This document shows positions 42,301 to 52,000 of a stretch of 64,000 nt of DNA, in pieces. Numbering within the stretch: the first letter of the stretch is position 1; each line of letters begins with the position of its first letter. Made by a program: the position numbers and the translations under genes. The notes beneath the pieces were generated by a model, which did not search any database, had not been told where the DNA came from, and worked only from the letters and a program-made list of their open reading frames with translations. The stretch lies in assembly GCF_012932675.1 (NCBI RefSeq), contig NZ_JAAIIF010000010.1, forward strand, positions 1-64,000. The letters run 5' to 3'. This stretch comes from Bifidobacterium erythrocebi. GTDB taxonomy: Bacteria > Actinomycetota > Actinomycetes > Actinomycetales > Bifidobacteriaceae.

Positions 42301-43302
42301 CGACTGGAACGGGTCGCCCACCGCACTCACCGCGGTGCCGCCGCCTTGGAACAGGGTGGCGATGAGCGCCGCCTGCGTGGTGGAGGTGTCCTGGTATTCG
42401 TCGAGCAACACGTGGCTGAACCGCCGGCGGTAGCGTGCGCCTATGGAGGGGAACCGGGTGACGAGCTGGTATGCGGCGATGGTGAAATCGCTGAATTCCG
42501 CCATATTGAGCCGTTTCTTCTCCGCGGCGTAGGCTTCCACCAGGTCGAGCATCACGTTGCGCTGTTCCGCGGTCGTGGCGAGCGATGCGCAGGTGTAGAC
42601 GCATGCCTCGTGCGCGTCGCGCTGGTATCCGGCGACTTTTTTCTCCCAGCTTTCGTCCGTGTCCTTCTTGAGTCGCTTGATGTGTTTGAGTTTCACTGCC
42701 TTGTCGGGCACCTGCTCGCCGTCTATGACGGCATGCGCCTGGCCGATGAAGGCGTCGTCCCATGCGCGCACCCGCGCAATGGCCGTGTTCATGTCGGCAA
42801 CCTCCCCGCCGATCATGGAGCTGGCGATGGCGTCGCTCAGCGCCCGCACCTTCGCGGTGACCTGGCTGAACGATCCCAGATCCTTGCCGCGCAGCATGTC
42901 CATGTGCTCTTCGACCGTGTTGGATGCCAATTGCAGCGCCCCGGCGTCGCTCAGCGGTTGCGTGTTCTGGTCGAATCCCACCAGAAGGCCGTATTGGCGC
43001 ACGATGGATTGGAAGAACGCGTCGTAGGTGAACACCGCTGGTTTGAGGAACATGCGTTCCTGGTCGCCTTCGTCGGCGAGCACCGCGGCGGAGACTCGGG
43101 ACAGCAGCTCGCCCGCGGCCTTACGGGTGAAGGTGAGGCCGAGAATGCGTTCCGGGGCCACGCCGTGTTCGATCAGCGACACGATGCGGCGCGTCATGGT
43201 GTAGGTCTTGCCGGATCCCGCGCCGGCGACCACGAGCACGTCGTCGCCGACCGGAGCGCCTATGACCCTGGCCTGTTCGGGACTGTCTGTGAATGTGCTC
43301 AT
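39364..43302 (-). CDS. AdnB-like UvrD-family helicase with RecB-type nuclease domain
   Basis: 1312 residues. The motor is UvrD/PcrA-like: Walker A VAGAGSGKT (26-33), GLTFTRKAAGELLSRV, LLDEYQDTSTTQ (intact DExQ), VGDPFQSIYAWRGAS, and VELMTIHQSKGLEWDAVAV. The C-terminal PD-(D/E)xK nuclease has KLDAVFLGGLD and IVDWKTGHRPTT. An acidic/glutamine-rich linker (about 1030-1080) separates parts. It starts in a 4-base ATGA overlap with the upstream gene, so the two subunits are translationally coupled. That pairing is the AdnAB double-strand-break resection complex of actinobacteria, replacing RecBCD. Longer than mycobacterial AdnB (about 1100). Confidence 0.88.
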   Translation of the reverse strand: MSTFTDSPEQARVIGAPVGDDVLVVAGAGSGKTYTMTRRIVSLIEHGVAPERILGLTFTRKAAGELLSRVSAAVLADEGDQERMFLKPAVFTYDAFFQSIVRQYGLLVGFDQNTQPLSDAGALQLASNTVEEHMDMLRGKDLGSFSQVTAKVRALSDAIASSMIGGEVADMNTAIARVRAWDDAFIGQAHAVIDGEQVPDKAVKLKHIKRLKKDTDESWEKKVAGYQRDAHEACVYTCASLATTAEQRNVMLDLVEAYAAEKKRLNMAEFSDFTIAAYQLVTRFPSIGARYRRRFSHVLLDEYQDTSTTQAALIATLFQGGGTAVSAVGDPFQSIYAWRGASPGAFRMFQNDFHLPADRKPYSLSVTRRNSKLVLEAANNLTMPLRGTPSRPSSSPMREVDVDELAPLDSAPTGTVGVLGYETLGQEIDGVVRFCHEAIARNTRTDKDGKRAGTVAVLFRSKAKMPLFQQALEQSGLTAVAVGYSAMLERPEVRDVFSLLRVACDHSDSASLMRLLATPRFGLGSEALSALAGIASTLNLEAQYRALATAGIVPPDAPRGQWDALVREHRDSVINSVFVADLLLRDDLNERLEHCARIDDRSRKALVRAGTVLHKVCDAVGRPLSDVVRAAVQALELDVDAVVAQALHGGATVNPTVARIPMETIIDLVDTYLSEISAGQAPTLRGFMAWADTLRTIEDETSTLNADSGADVELMTIHQSKGLEWDAVAVVELSDGVFPSKQGDSLAVKADERHPGGWRDDVWEAPEYQETAKSWLTKVDAVPVPVRADAGILPRFPHDAPVGADPIESLKLLDGPETIDDEVYGTLRAFDSEIGSMDPDSLYLTQAEEYGRRYHCDERRLAYVALTRARNDLLLTYCQNGEEGRDPRVLGAKPKMTKPSVFWQEVYDSLRIRNDIAQTPSNLPAEQDDGISLPDGYFVGDQAREYEDAVVGTAWQEEPEARDTQASLPWPAHLSQGVEGRLRSSARQVRRTIDGGDADESTQSRDAQGSAQDDMQDNTQNANPQASVANGHTLYDKARMLVEDKDLMTGVLEGKALDAAVKRKARRVMAGTRQSVTGLQALAGGLNSRDEARYWRGVIRPIPSVASPSASAGTQFHAWAERFMNAVHPEESGESREGMLRELDKAMAAVQEADRTADQGTSQRNKDSSTILEWERRLASSVWADRVPAWAERQIVVSISDLNGQVVNGKLDAVFLGGLDPDDSTKRFTIVDWKTGHRPTTSGDIARKLIQLDMYRLLLAEIEGVPLEAIDATLYYVSEADEARRELHAAMKSREDIIAELSAGVPESSDDD

Positions 43303-46300
43303 GCCTGCCTCGTTTCGAATACGGTGTCGATCTGGCCCGCGCATGCCGGGCATATGTCGGTCATGCGGCAATGCCCCTTATGCTGCTTGGTGGGGTGTGC
43401 GACGATGACGTGCGAACGGCTTGCCGCGGCCGCGTAGAACACGCGTGCGATCATGGTCAGCGACCACATGGCCTGGGTGCCGTTCCATGAGAGGAATCCC
43501 TGCCATGCGTTCTCGTCGACCGCATCCAACGTGTCCGGCTTGTCCGCCGGCAATGCCGGGATATCAGTGAACTTGTCGAGACGCGGGTAGTGATCGCGCG
43601 CGGTGAAGCCTTCGGCGTTCAACGCCCCGCCGAGCAGCAATGGCGGCTGGAAGGCGCTTTCGGGCGAATAGCTGGTCGCCGGCGCGGCGTCATCCTGCAC
43701 ATAGAACAGGGCGCTTTGCGCGATGCGAGGCGCTGCGCCGCCGCGACCATGTTCGGGGAACGCGAGTCCCAGCTGATAGCAGACCAGCTGCAGATCGTTG
43801 AAGATCTCCCCGAGCTGGCGTTTGCGGCCGGTCTTGTAGTCGATGAGGCGGATGGCCTGACTGCCGTCCCTCAAGCGTCTGGTCTCCTTGCGGTCGATCC
43901 TGCCGGACAGTCTCACCGTCAGGTCCTCGCACATGTCTTCCGGCCAGCCGCCGACCAATGCCCCCATGAGCTGCATCAGCGCGGTCCTGCCGATGGCGTT
44001 CATGTCGGGCAGCGCGTTGTAGGCAGCAAGGATATCGTCAAGGCCGAAACGCGCGGAGAATTCCTCCTCGCATGAGGCGCTTTCCAATACGCCGATGTCG
44101 AACTTCCCCGCGTTCTTGTTGAGATAGTCGCTTCCGTTGCTTTCCACGAAATACGATGCGAGATTGTGCAGGGTCGATTCGGCCTGTTCGTCCTTGAGCA
44201 TGGCGGCGTACCGTTCGGACGCCTTGGCGATGCTGCTGAAATCGGGCTTGATCGCATCATAGATGTCGACGAGACGATGGGCGACCGTGTCCACCTTGCT
44301 TTCGACGGACGAGTCCGCCACGGCTCCCGGAAGATCGAGACCTTCCTCGCTGCCCTTCTGGGCGACGGCGTGGATGAGCGTGCCGAAGCTTGTGGCGGCC
44401 GAGCCGATGCGCGGCCCGGCGAACCGGTTCTCCATCAGCCAGCACACCGGGCATGCCCAGAGGTTGTCCACGGCGGACGGCGACAGCGTGACCACCGGGT
44501 GACCGTTTTCCATGGTTTCCTCGACCGTTCTCGTCGTAATGCCGGCATCGGGCGTCTTCGATTCGTCGTTGCCCTGGGCCTGGCTCGCGTCATTCAGGAA
44601 CGGCCAGTTGTCGGGGTCCGCGATATCGACGCCGTATTCGGCAAGCAGCGCCAGCGTTCTGCGGGCGTCTCGCGCCTGCGGCGAATCCTCGGGATAACGC
44701 GCGAGCGTCACGCGGGCCTGCGTGACCAGGCCGCGCGGATCGGTGTCCAGACCGGCGAATTCGCCGCCATCCTCGTCCGTGCCCACCGTGGCGAACACCG
44801 TCTCGCCGGCATCGCGCGGGCAATGCTCGGGCATGTACCCGTACATGAAATCCGATGGCGTGGAATCGTCGTTCAGCACCGCGCTGACCATGACCGACGT
44901 TCCGCGGGTAAGCGCCACCAGGAAGCTCTTCTCCTCGCTGGCGAGAACCGTCTCAAGGCGCGCGTCATGCGTGAAATCGCCGGCCTGCGCACCATCCGTA
45001 CCATGCAGCACCACGTCGGCAAGATCCTCGCCGCCGAACAGTGTGGCGCGTTCCGCAAGGTTCGGCCACACGTCCTGTTGCACGGCGGGAATCCACACCT
45101 GCGACCAGTGCCGTCCGGCGGCACCCGCCGGGGTGGTCAGCGTCACGGCCTGTTCCACCGGTCCGGTCTTGGCCAGGGAGTCGGCTTCGATCTCCATGGA
45201 ACGCACCTGGTCGATGAAGCCCACGATGTCCGTTCCGACCATGCCGCCCTGCGCGTATTGGAACAGTCTCATGGCCGCGTCGAGCCTGTCGTTGGCGGCA
45301 CGCCCCTCCGGGGTGTTCGACAGCGCCATGCGCTGCCAGTTCTCGGCCACGCCGGTAACGTCCCATGCAAGAGCCAGCACGAACTGGGGCTCCCTCGACG
45401 GCAAGGCGCGCATGCCTTCCGCCACACGGTCGATCAGACGGAACACCCTTTGGAACGCCTTGAGATGCGGGCCACCGCCGACGACGCTGCCGATCACGCC
45501 CAGCACGTCGGCGCACGGCGCCTCCTTGGCATCCAGCGCGAGCATGGCGTATTGGGCCAGCACGGTGCAGGCCACGGGCCGACCGCCACCATCATCATTG
45601 CCCTTGCCGCCATCGGCGTTGGGGCTGGTTCCGTCGGCCACGTCGGCGACTTGGATCGTCACCTCATGCTCGGACTGCCGCTTGACGTTCTGCAGATCGT
45701 TCCATTCGCGGACGATGCGCGCCAGGTCACTGCCTTCGCTATCGTCGCCCTCTTTCTCGTTGCGCTTGTCGCCATTTGCGCAGCTGACGCCTTCTGCCGA
45801 AGACGAATCTGCGGAATCGGCAGCACCCGCGGAATCGGCGGAACCTGCGGTCACGCCGTCGAGTCCGGCCAGCGATTCCAACGAGTTCATGGCGGATTCG
45901 ATGGGTTCGATGCGAGCGGGAGCGCCCTCACCGGGTTTGCTTCCGGTGGTGACCAGCGCGCTGCCCATCAGTGCGCAGATGCGCGTGCGGGCGAACGCGC
46001 CGATGTTTTCCAAACTCATATCGGTGCCATCGACCCCCTGTTCGCGCAGCCGGGCCAATTCGATCAACGCGAACAGTCCCTGCACGAAAGGCTCCGACTT
46101 GAGCGGTCTGGTCACCGAGGAATACCTGACCGGCACGCCGTCGCGGCGCAACCGTTCGCCGAATTGACGCACGGTGGCGTTGTCGTGCGCGATGACGGCC
46201 ATGTCGTTCCATTCGGATCCCCGGTCGAGATGGGAGCGTTTGATGCGCCATACCACGTCGTCGAGTTCTTCGCGTGGGGAACGGTATATGGCGGTTCGCA

Positions 46301-47519
46301 GCGAATCGTCGGCTTGCTTCGTTGTGGAGATGGGCCATGCCCCTTGGTATGCGGGCATTTTGCCCGGTCTGCGCGGTATGGGCAGCGGGTTCGGTTCGCT
46401 GGATGCGATGGATAGCGATACGCGTGCGGCCACGAGCGTCCGCTGATCCGGGGCCTGGGTGCCGGCATCCTGTGCATCGCCCAGTTCGATGAGCTGCGCC
46501 TGCAACGCGCCCTGCCGCGCACGGTCGAACAGGTATTCGGGGTAGGATCCGCGGAACGTCTGCACGGATTCGTCGGGATTGCCGGTGAGCATGATGCGCA
46601 CTCCCCTGCCGTGCAGCGTCTCGATGAATCGCAGGCCGGCAAGCGTGGTGTCCTGGAAGTCGTCGACGATCAGCATGTCCGGCACCGTGCCGTCGAACCG
46701 GGAGTCGGCGCTTTCGCCGGATTCCCGTTCCAATGCCGCCGCGCCTTCGACCAGCAGTTTGGAGGCGTCCAATCGGTATTCGTCCGGATACTTGTTTGCC
46801 AGCGCCTGCGCGTATTCGTCGCGCAGCGCGAAGGCGAGACGCCATTGCACCGTCATGCGTTCCGCATCGCGCCAATCGTCCTGCGGCAGGTGGCGCGGGG
46901 CGTCGAGTAGCTCGCTTTCGCGTTCCTGCTTCACGCCCAGCTCGTCCATACGTGCCAGCATGTCCCTCAGCTGGCCGACGAACGAGGGGGAAATGCCGTT
47001 TTCGAGCATCGCCGCGGTGGTCGAGGATTCCGTACCGTCGACGTGCAGGCCCGGAGCGACGGCACCGTCCCAATCATCCTGGGCGAAGTAGTATCTCAGC
47101 AGACGGCAGGTGTCGCACAGGTCGCCGCTGACCGCATGCCCCAGATGCACGGCGAGCACCTGCCTGAGCAGCGCGTCCTGTTCGGCGCCGTTGAGCAGCT
47201 TGGGTGTCGGCAGTTTGCTAAAGGACCTGTCGGCGGCGATGATGCGGAACGCGAGTGCGGACAGCGTGGTGACGGGCCTGGCTTGGGCGAGGGCGCCAAG
47301 CTCGCGGATGGCCATGTCGGAAAGCTTGCTGCCGAGGGTGCGGTTGGGCACACACATGACGGCGCCGTTGTCGCCGAATCTGCGCAACGCGTCCAGCAGC
47401 GTCCGGTAAGCCAACGTCGTTTTTCCGGCTCCCGGCATGCCGGCGATCAGCAGCGGCTTCGCTGCCGTCCCCGTCATCAGCGTTTCGATTGCGTTCGTTG
47501 CATTCCCTGAATCACCCAT
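43299..47519 (-). CDS. AdnA-like helicase/nuclease subunit with Fe-S nuclease domain
   Basis: 1406 residues. Walker A is AGMPGAGKTTLAY (27-34). The Walker B region is MLIVDDFQDTT, where the usual DExQ glutamate is Asp, and helicase motifs are weaker than in its partner (ALTRGTSVMVSAVL near motif VI). The C-terminal nuclease has LIDYKTGRKRQLGEIFNDLQLVCYQ. One cysteine pair upstream (LWACPVCWLMENRF) and C-x5-C-x2-C at the very end (CRMTDICPAC) fit a 4Fe-4S staple as in AddB/AdnB/Cas4-type nucleases. First gene of the pair. ATG at 47519 is preceded by GGAAAGC; the longer frame start at 47657 is unlikely. Repair of double-strand breaks, perhaps phage-DNA degradation. Confidence 0.85.
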   Translation of the reverse strand: MGDSGNATNAIETLMTGTAAKPLLIAGMPGAGKTTLAYRTLLDALRRFGDNGAVMCVPNRTLGSKLSDMAIRELGALAQARPVTTLSALAFRIIAADRSFSKLPTPKLLNGAEQDALLRQVLAVHLGHAVSGDLCDTCRLLRYYFAQDDWDGAVAPGLHVDGTESSTTAAMLENGISPSFVGQLRDMLARMDELGVKQERESELLDAPRHLPQDDWRDAERMTVQWRLAFALRDEYAQALANKYPDEYRLDASKLLVEGAAALERESGESADSRFDGTVPDMLIVDDFQDTTLAGLRFIETLHGRGVRIMLTGNPDESVQTFRGSYPEYLFDRARQGALQAQLIELGDAQDAGTQAPDQRTLVAARVSLSIASSEPNPLPIPRRPGKMPAYQGAWPISTTKQADDSLRTAIYRSPREELDDVVWRIKRSHLDRGSEWNDMAVIAHDNATVRQFGERLRRDGVPVRYSSVTRPLKSEPFVQGLFALIELARLREQGVDGTDMSLENIGAFARTRICALMGSALVTTGSKPGEGAPARIEPIESAMNSLESLAGLDGVTAGSADSAGAADSADSSSAEGVSCANGDKRNEKEGDDSEGSDLARIVREWNDLQNVKRQSEHEVTIQVADVADGTSPNADGGKGNDDGGGRPVACTVLAQYAMLALDAKEAPCADVLGVIGSVVGGGPHLKAFQRVFRLIDRVAEGMRALPSREPQFVLALAWDVTGVAENWQRMALSNTPEGRAANDRLDAAMRLFQYAQGGMVGTDIVGFIDQVRSMEIEADSLAKTGPVEQAVTLTTPAGAAGRHWSQVWIPAVQQDVWPNLAERATLFGGEDLADVVLHGTDGAQAGDFTHDARLETVLASEEKSFLVALTRGTSVMVSAVLNDDSTPSDFMYGYMPEHCPRDAGETVFATVGTDEDGGEFAGLDTDPRGLVTQARVTLARYPEDSPQARDARRTLALLAEYGVDIADPDNWPFLNDASQAQGNDESKTPDAGITTRTVEETMENGHPVVTLSPSAVDNLWACPVCWLMENRFAGPRIGSAATSFGTLIHAVAQKGSEEGLDLPGAVADSSVESKVDTVAHRLVDIYDAIKPDFSSIAKASERYAAMLKDEQAESTLHNLASYFVESNGSDYLNKNAGKFDIGVLESASCEEEFSARFGLDDILAAYNALPDMNAIGRTALMQLMGALVGGWPEDMCEDLTVRLSGRIDRKETRRLRDGSQAIRLIDYKTGRKRQLGEIFNDLQLVCYQLGLAFPEHGRGGAAPRIAQSALFYVQDDAAPATSYSPESAFQPPLLLGGALNAEGFTARDHYPRLDKFTDIPALPADKPDTLDAVDENAWQGFLSWNGTQAMWSLTMIARVFYAAAASRSHVIVAHPTKQHKGHCRMTDICPACAGQIDTVFETRQA

Positions 47520-47690
47520 GCTTTCCAGACTAACCGCATGCGGCTGGTGCCGACCGCCGGTTTGCGGATCGTGGGTGCCGTCTCGTCGCGTGTTCCAACG
47601 GATGAGATACGACTCGCCGTGACGTCCACGCTTCCCCGTCCACGCCGTCACGCACAATGCTTACACCCTCAATGTGGAAGGAAACGAATC

Positions 47691-48836
47691 ATGATCAAGA
47701 ACACCTCGCCTCCGCTGGCCGCAGAGCCTCCAGCCATCGACGGATTCACGTTCGTCCGTCCGATCGGTTCAGGCTCCACCTCGAACGTGTATCTCTACCG
47801 CCAATCAGGCCGCGAGCGCCCGGTGGCCGTCAAGGTGGGCAACGTCGCCCGCGACGCCAGGGCCGCGGCGCGCATCATCCATGAATCCAACATGCTGGGG
47901 CATCTGCCCAAACATCCCAATATTCTGCCCATGCTTGCGATGGGGACCGCAGGGCATGGCGTGAATTATCTCGTATTCGAATACGCTTCCGGCGGCAGTT
48001 ATGGGAAGCTGCTGCGCACCCGCACGCTGACGTGCGGGGAGATGCTGGATCTTGGCGTCACGTTGGCGGATACGCTGTGCGTGGTGCATCGGGCCGGCGT
48101 GGTGCACCGTGACATCAAGCCCGGCAATGTGCTGATCGGCGATGCGGGCGAGCCGCTGCTGGCGGATTTCGGCATCGCGTGCAGCGTCTATGGGGCGGGT
48201 GACGCGGGGTATTCGATTCCTTGGGCGGCACCCGAATCATTGACCCGTCAACGGCCGTGCGAGGCCACCGACGTGTATTCCCTGGCCGCGTTGCTGTATG
48301 CCATGCTGGCCGGGGCATCGCCGTTCGAATACGGCTATCGTCCGAAATCCAGCGCGCAGCTGCGGAACATCGTGCTTTCCAAGCCGGTGCCGCCTCTTCG
48401 CAGGGCGGATGTGCCGGAATCCGTCGAGTCATTGCTCAGACGTGCGATGGAGAAGAACCCGGCCGACAGGTTCCCGACCATGGAGGATTTCGCCCGTGAG
48501 CTTCGCCAGGCCCGGCAGGCGGCGCAACCCAATCATGCCGTTGCGCCCGGAGCTCGATCCGGAGGCGATGATGCGCCGTTGCCTCATATGCCCGCACGTA
48601 CGGCCGTGCGGTTGTTCCATGGTTTTCCGCGCAGGACTCATGCGCGTATGGCGCTGATGCTGGTTCTTTCCGTGGCACCGGCGGCGCTGCTGCTGATCGC
48701 GCTTGCGGGCGGTCACCTGGATTCGGTGCAGTCGCCGGGCCAGGTCCATGTCCTTGATGCCGACGAGCCGATCGATCTCGATCCCGCCCCGGAAGCGACC
48801 CATATGGCTCTGGGACTCACGAGGAAGCCCCTGTAG
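47691..48836 (+). CDS. membrane-anchored serine/threonine protein kinase (Pkb2-like)
   Basis: 381 residues. Hanks-type kinase: glycine loop IGSGSTSNVYLYR (25-37), catalytic Lys 48 (VAVKVG), HRDIKPGNVLI (139-149), and ADFG (158-161). APE appears as WAAPESLT. The kinase ends near 275; a juxtamembrane linker, one TM helix (MALMLVLSVAPAALLLIALAG, about 325-345) and a short extracellular tail of about 40 residues follow, with no PASTA repeats. GGAAGGAAAC precedes the ATG. Head of the cluster described in bifidobacteria (kinase, FN3 protein, AAA ATPase, DUF58, transglutaminase), where it is thought to signal at the envelope. Confidence 0.92.
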   Translation: MIKNTSPPLAAEPPAIDGFTFVRPIGSGSTSNVYLYRQSGRERPVAVKVGNVARDARAAARIIHESNMLGHLPKHPNILPMLAMGTAGHGVNYLVFEYASGGSYGKLLRTRTLTCGEMLDLGVTLADTLCVVHRAGVVHRDIKPGNVLIGDAGEPLLADFGIACSVYGAGDAGYSIPWAAPESLTRQRPCEATDVYSLAALLYAMLAGASPFEYGYRPKSSAQLRNIVLSKPVPPLRRADVPESVESLLRRAMEKNPADRFPTMEDFARELRQARQAAQPNHAVAPGARSGGDDAPLPHMPARTAVRLFHGFPRRTHARMALMLVLSVAPAALLLIALAGGHLDSVQSPGQVHVLDADEPIDLDPAPEATHMALGLTRKPL

Positions 48837-49039
48837 CGCTTTCTCGGAACGTTGACGTCCGGCCCCTAGGTCAGGCGTCATCCTCCCCGCATGTCTTGAA
48901 CCTACTTCGGCGGGCCTTGCCTGACCGCATGGCCTTGCCGCTTGTGCCGTGCCCGCCTGCTCGCACCTTGCTCTGCCTTGTTATTCGAACGGTGCCGACG
49001 CCTTGCCATGTCGTACACCCGCATACAGAACGGATCATT

Positions 49040-52000
49040 ATGCCGACTATTCCTTTTTATCCGCGTCGCCCGAAGCGTGGCGCACACGATGGACGTTCCC
49101 TGCCGCCGTCCGCGAAACGGCTTGTTCCCGTGCTTCTGGCGCTCATGCTGCTGGCCTTCATCGCCGGCGTGATCGTGGTGAGATCCGTGGTCAGGCATCA
49201 GGTGCATTGCGATGACGGAACCGTGTGGGTCACGTCGACGGCACAAGGCAAGGCGATGCGGTTCAACGCGGATATCGAGGAGCCCACCGCGGCGGTCATG
49301 GCGAAAGGCGGGCGTTTCGACATCGTGCAGTCCGGCGACCATGCACTGCTTACCGGAGCTGCAGGCGTCTCGGCCATTAACGCCGCGACATTGGACGTTG
49401 CCGAGCATGCCGTTGCGGAACGGGACCGTACCGTGCTGGTTGGCGGCGGCACCGTGGCGCTGCTCAACCGTCGCAGCGGCAATGTGTACGCCGGTCCCAT
49501 GGAACGTATCGGCGATATCGCGGGCATGGGCGGCACGCCGAGCATGAGATTGGGCAGTGGCGGCAAGATGACCGTCGACCATGAGGGAACCGTATGGGGG
49601 TACCGTCCGAGCGATGGCATGGTGTTGGCGATCAGGCACGGAAGCGGCGGCGCCAAGGAGGCCGGATCGTTGAGCGATGGCGGAAAGTTGGCGGTTTCCG
49701 CGTTCACCGTGGTGGATGGCGTGCCCGTCGTGCTGTCCGGCAACCGTCTGATATTCCGGGGCGGAGAGGTCTCAATCGAATCTACCGACGGCACGATGAT
49801 GCAGGCGCTGCTGCAAGCCGCGCCGACCGATGACCGGCAGTCGGGCTGGGTCGCGCTCGCCTTGCCGGGCAAGCTTGTCCTGGTCGATCTTCGCTCGCAT
49901 TCCCCCAAGCCCCTATCGTTGGATTCCCCGGACGACGGGACTCCCGCGCAACCGGTGTCGACGGGCGGATGCGTGCATGCGGCATATTCCCAACGTTCCG
50001 GCAACTTCATCCGCGTCTGCTCACCGACGGCCGAAGGCGCGGAATTCGCGTCGCTGGCCAAGGTGTCGAATTCCTCGGAATTGGTGTTCCGCGCCAATCA
50101 CCGCCATGCCATATTGAACGACACCGGCAACGGCACCATCTGGAATCCGCAGCGTTCGCCCGATGCCATCGCCGTGCAATGGAACGCCGTACAGCCGAAT
50201 CCCGATACGCGGCGCGACCCAGCGTCATCGGCGGGCAACAGCGATTCCCTCTCCCCTGATTGCGCTTCGGAGCCCTCGCGCACCGGTCATATCCGCGCCG
50301 TGGATGACGAGTTCGGCATCCGGGCATCGAGCCGTATGACGATCGACGTGCTGCGCAACGACGAAGGCGCAGGCTGCTCGGCATTACGCATCGACCGCGT
50401 GGGCGCGCCGACCGGTGGAACGGCCCGCATCACACCGGTGCTTCACGGACGCTATCTGCAGATCGATGCCTCCGAAGCGCGCGGCGGCACCATACGGTTC
50501 ACCTACGATATTTCGGACGGGCATGGCCGGACCGCCACCGCCTCGGCACGGCTGAACATCGTCGACGCGTCTGGCAATCGCGCGCCGCAGCAGATCGAAG
50601 TGCCCGCCGATATTTCGGTGGAACAGGATGCGTCCTACACCATGAACGCCTTGGAATCGTTCACCGACCCGGATGGCGATCCGTTGACGCTGCTGTCGGC
50701 GGCGCCGCATAATGGCAGCGACGCCCGAGTCTCCGCCCGTGCGGATGGGCGATTGACCTTCCATGCCGGATCGTCGCAGTCGGGTCGCGTCGGTGTGGAA
50801 CTGACCGTTTCCGACGGCACGCACACCGGAACGGGAGTCGTGTTCTTCGCCATCCACGCCGCAGACAGCCTGCCCGCACGCATCGATCCGGTATCGCAGG
50901 ATGCGATATCGGCAACACCCGTCACCCTCGACCTCTCCCCCTACATCCATGCCACCGGAGCCGGCACACCCTCATTGGAGGACGCCACCGCACCGGAGCA
51001 TACGACCGTGTCCCTCGACGGAACGGCGAACACACTCACGTTCACCGCGGCCACGCCCGGCACCTATCATGTGCCGTTCACCGTAACGCAGGGCAAGCAG
51101 CAATCCACAGGAACCATACGGTTCACCGTCTCCCCTCCCACCGCGGAACGTTCGGCACCCATCGCCGCGAACGATGCCGTCGCGCTGAATGCCAACAACA
51201 CCGCCGTACTCGTGCCGCTGGCCAACGACATCGATCCCATGGGCGGGGTGCTTTCCATCACCTCCGTCACCGCCCCGGCCGGCAGCGCCATCACCGCGAC
51301 CACGCTGGCAGGCGGCAGGATCAGCCTGACCGCCAAACGTCAGCTTGCCGCACCGGTTTCCGTCGCCTATACCGTGGCGAACGCCGTGGGCAGTACGAAA
51401 GGAACCATCATCGTGCATCCGAACGGCACCGTCGCGGGGTCGACGCTGCTGCGCGCCGATGACTTCACCGTTCCCATACGCTGCGGCGGCACCCGGACGG
51501 TGGATGTGCTCGATCACGTGCAGTACGACGACGCTGCCGGCATCAGACTGGAAAGCGCGTTGCACACCGACGAGTCCTTCCTTGGAACGGTGCACGCCTC
51601 GGAGCATTCGATCCGCTACCAGGCTCCCGAACAGCCGGGCGACTATGCGGCCATCTACACCGTGACCAACGATTACGGGGAGAAGATCTCCGCCACCGTC
51701 ACCTTCAGCGTGCACCGACGCGACGCGGATGGGAAGAAACCCGCCAAGCCACGGGATATCCGGATGAACGCAAGACCGGGCGCCACCATACGCATCCCCA
51801 TTACGCTCACCGGCATCGACGATTCCGACGACGCCATGCTCCTCGGATTAGGCAACGAGCTACCACGACTCGGCAGAATCATCGAAACGGACGCGGACAG
51901 CCTCACATACGAGGCATACGCCGACGCCAACGGCACCGACACGTTCTCCTACGCCGTGGAGGACTGGTCCGGACGACGATCCCAAGCCATGATCCGCATC

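Noticed and set aside
41359..43437. 692-residue ORF, and 44166-46415 (749 residues), opposite the helicase genes
   Set aside because: Antisense shadows of AdnB-like and AdnA-like genes with clear motifs.
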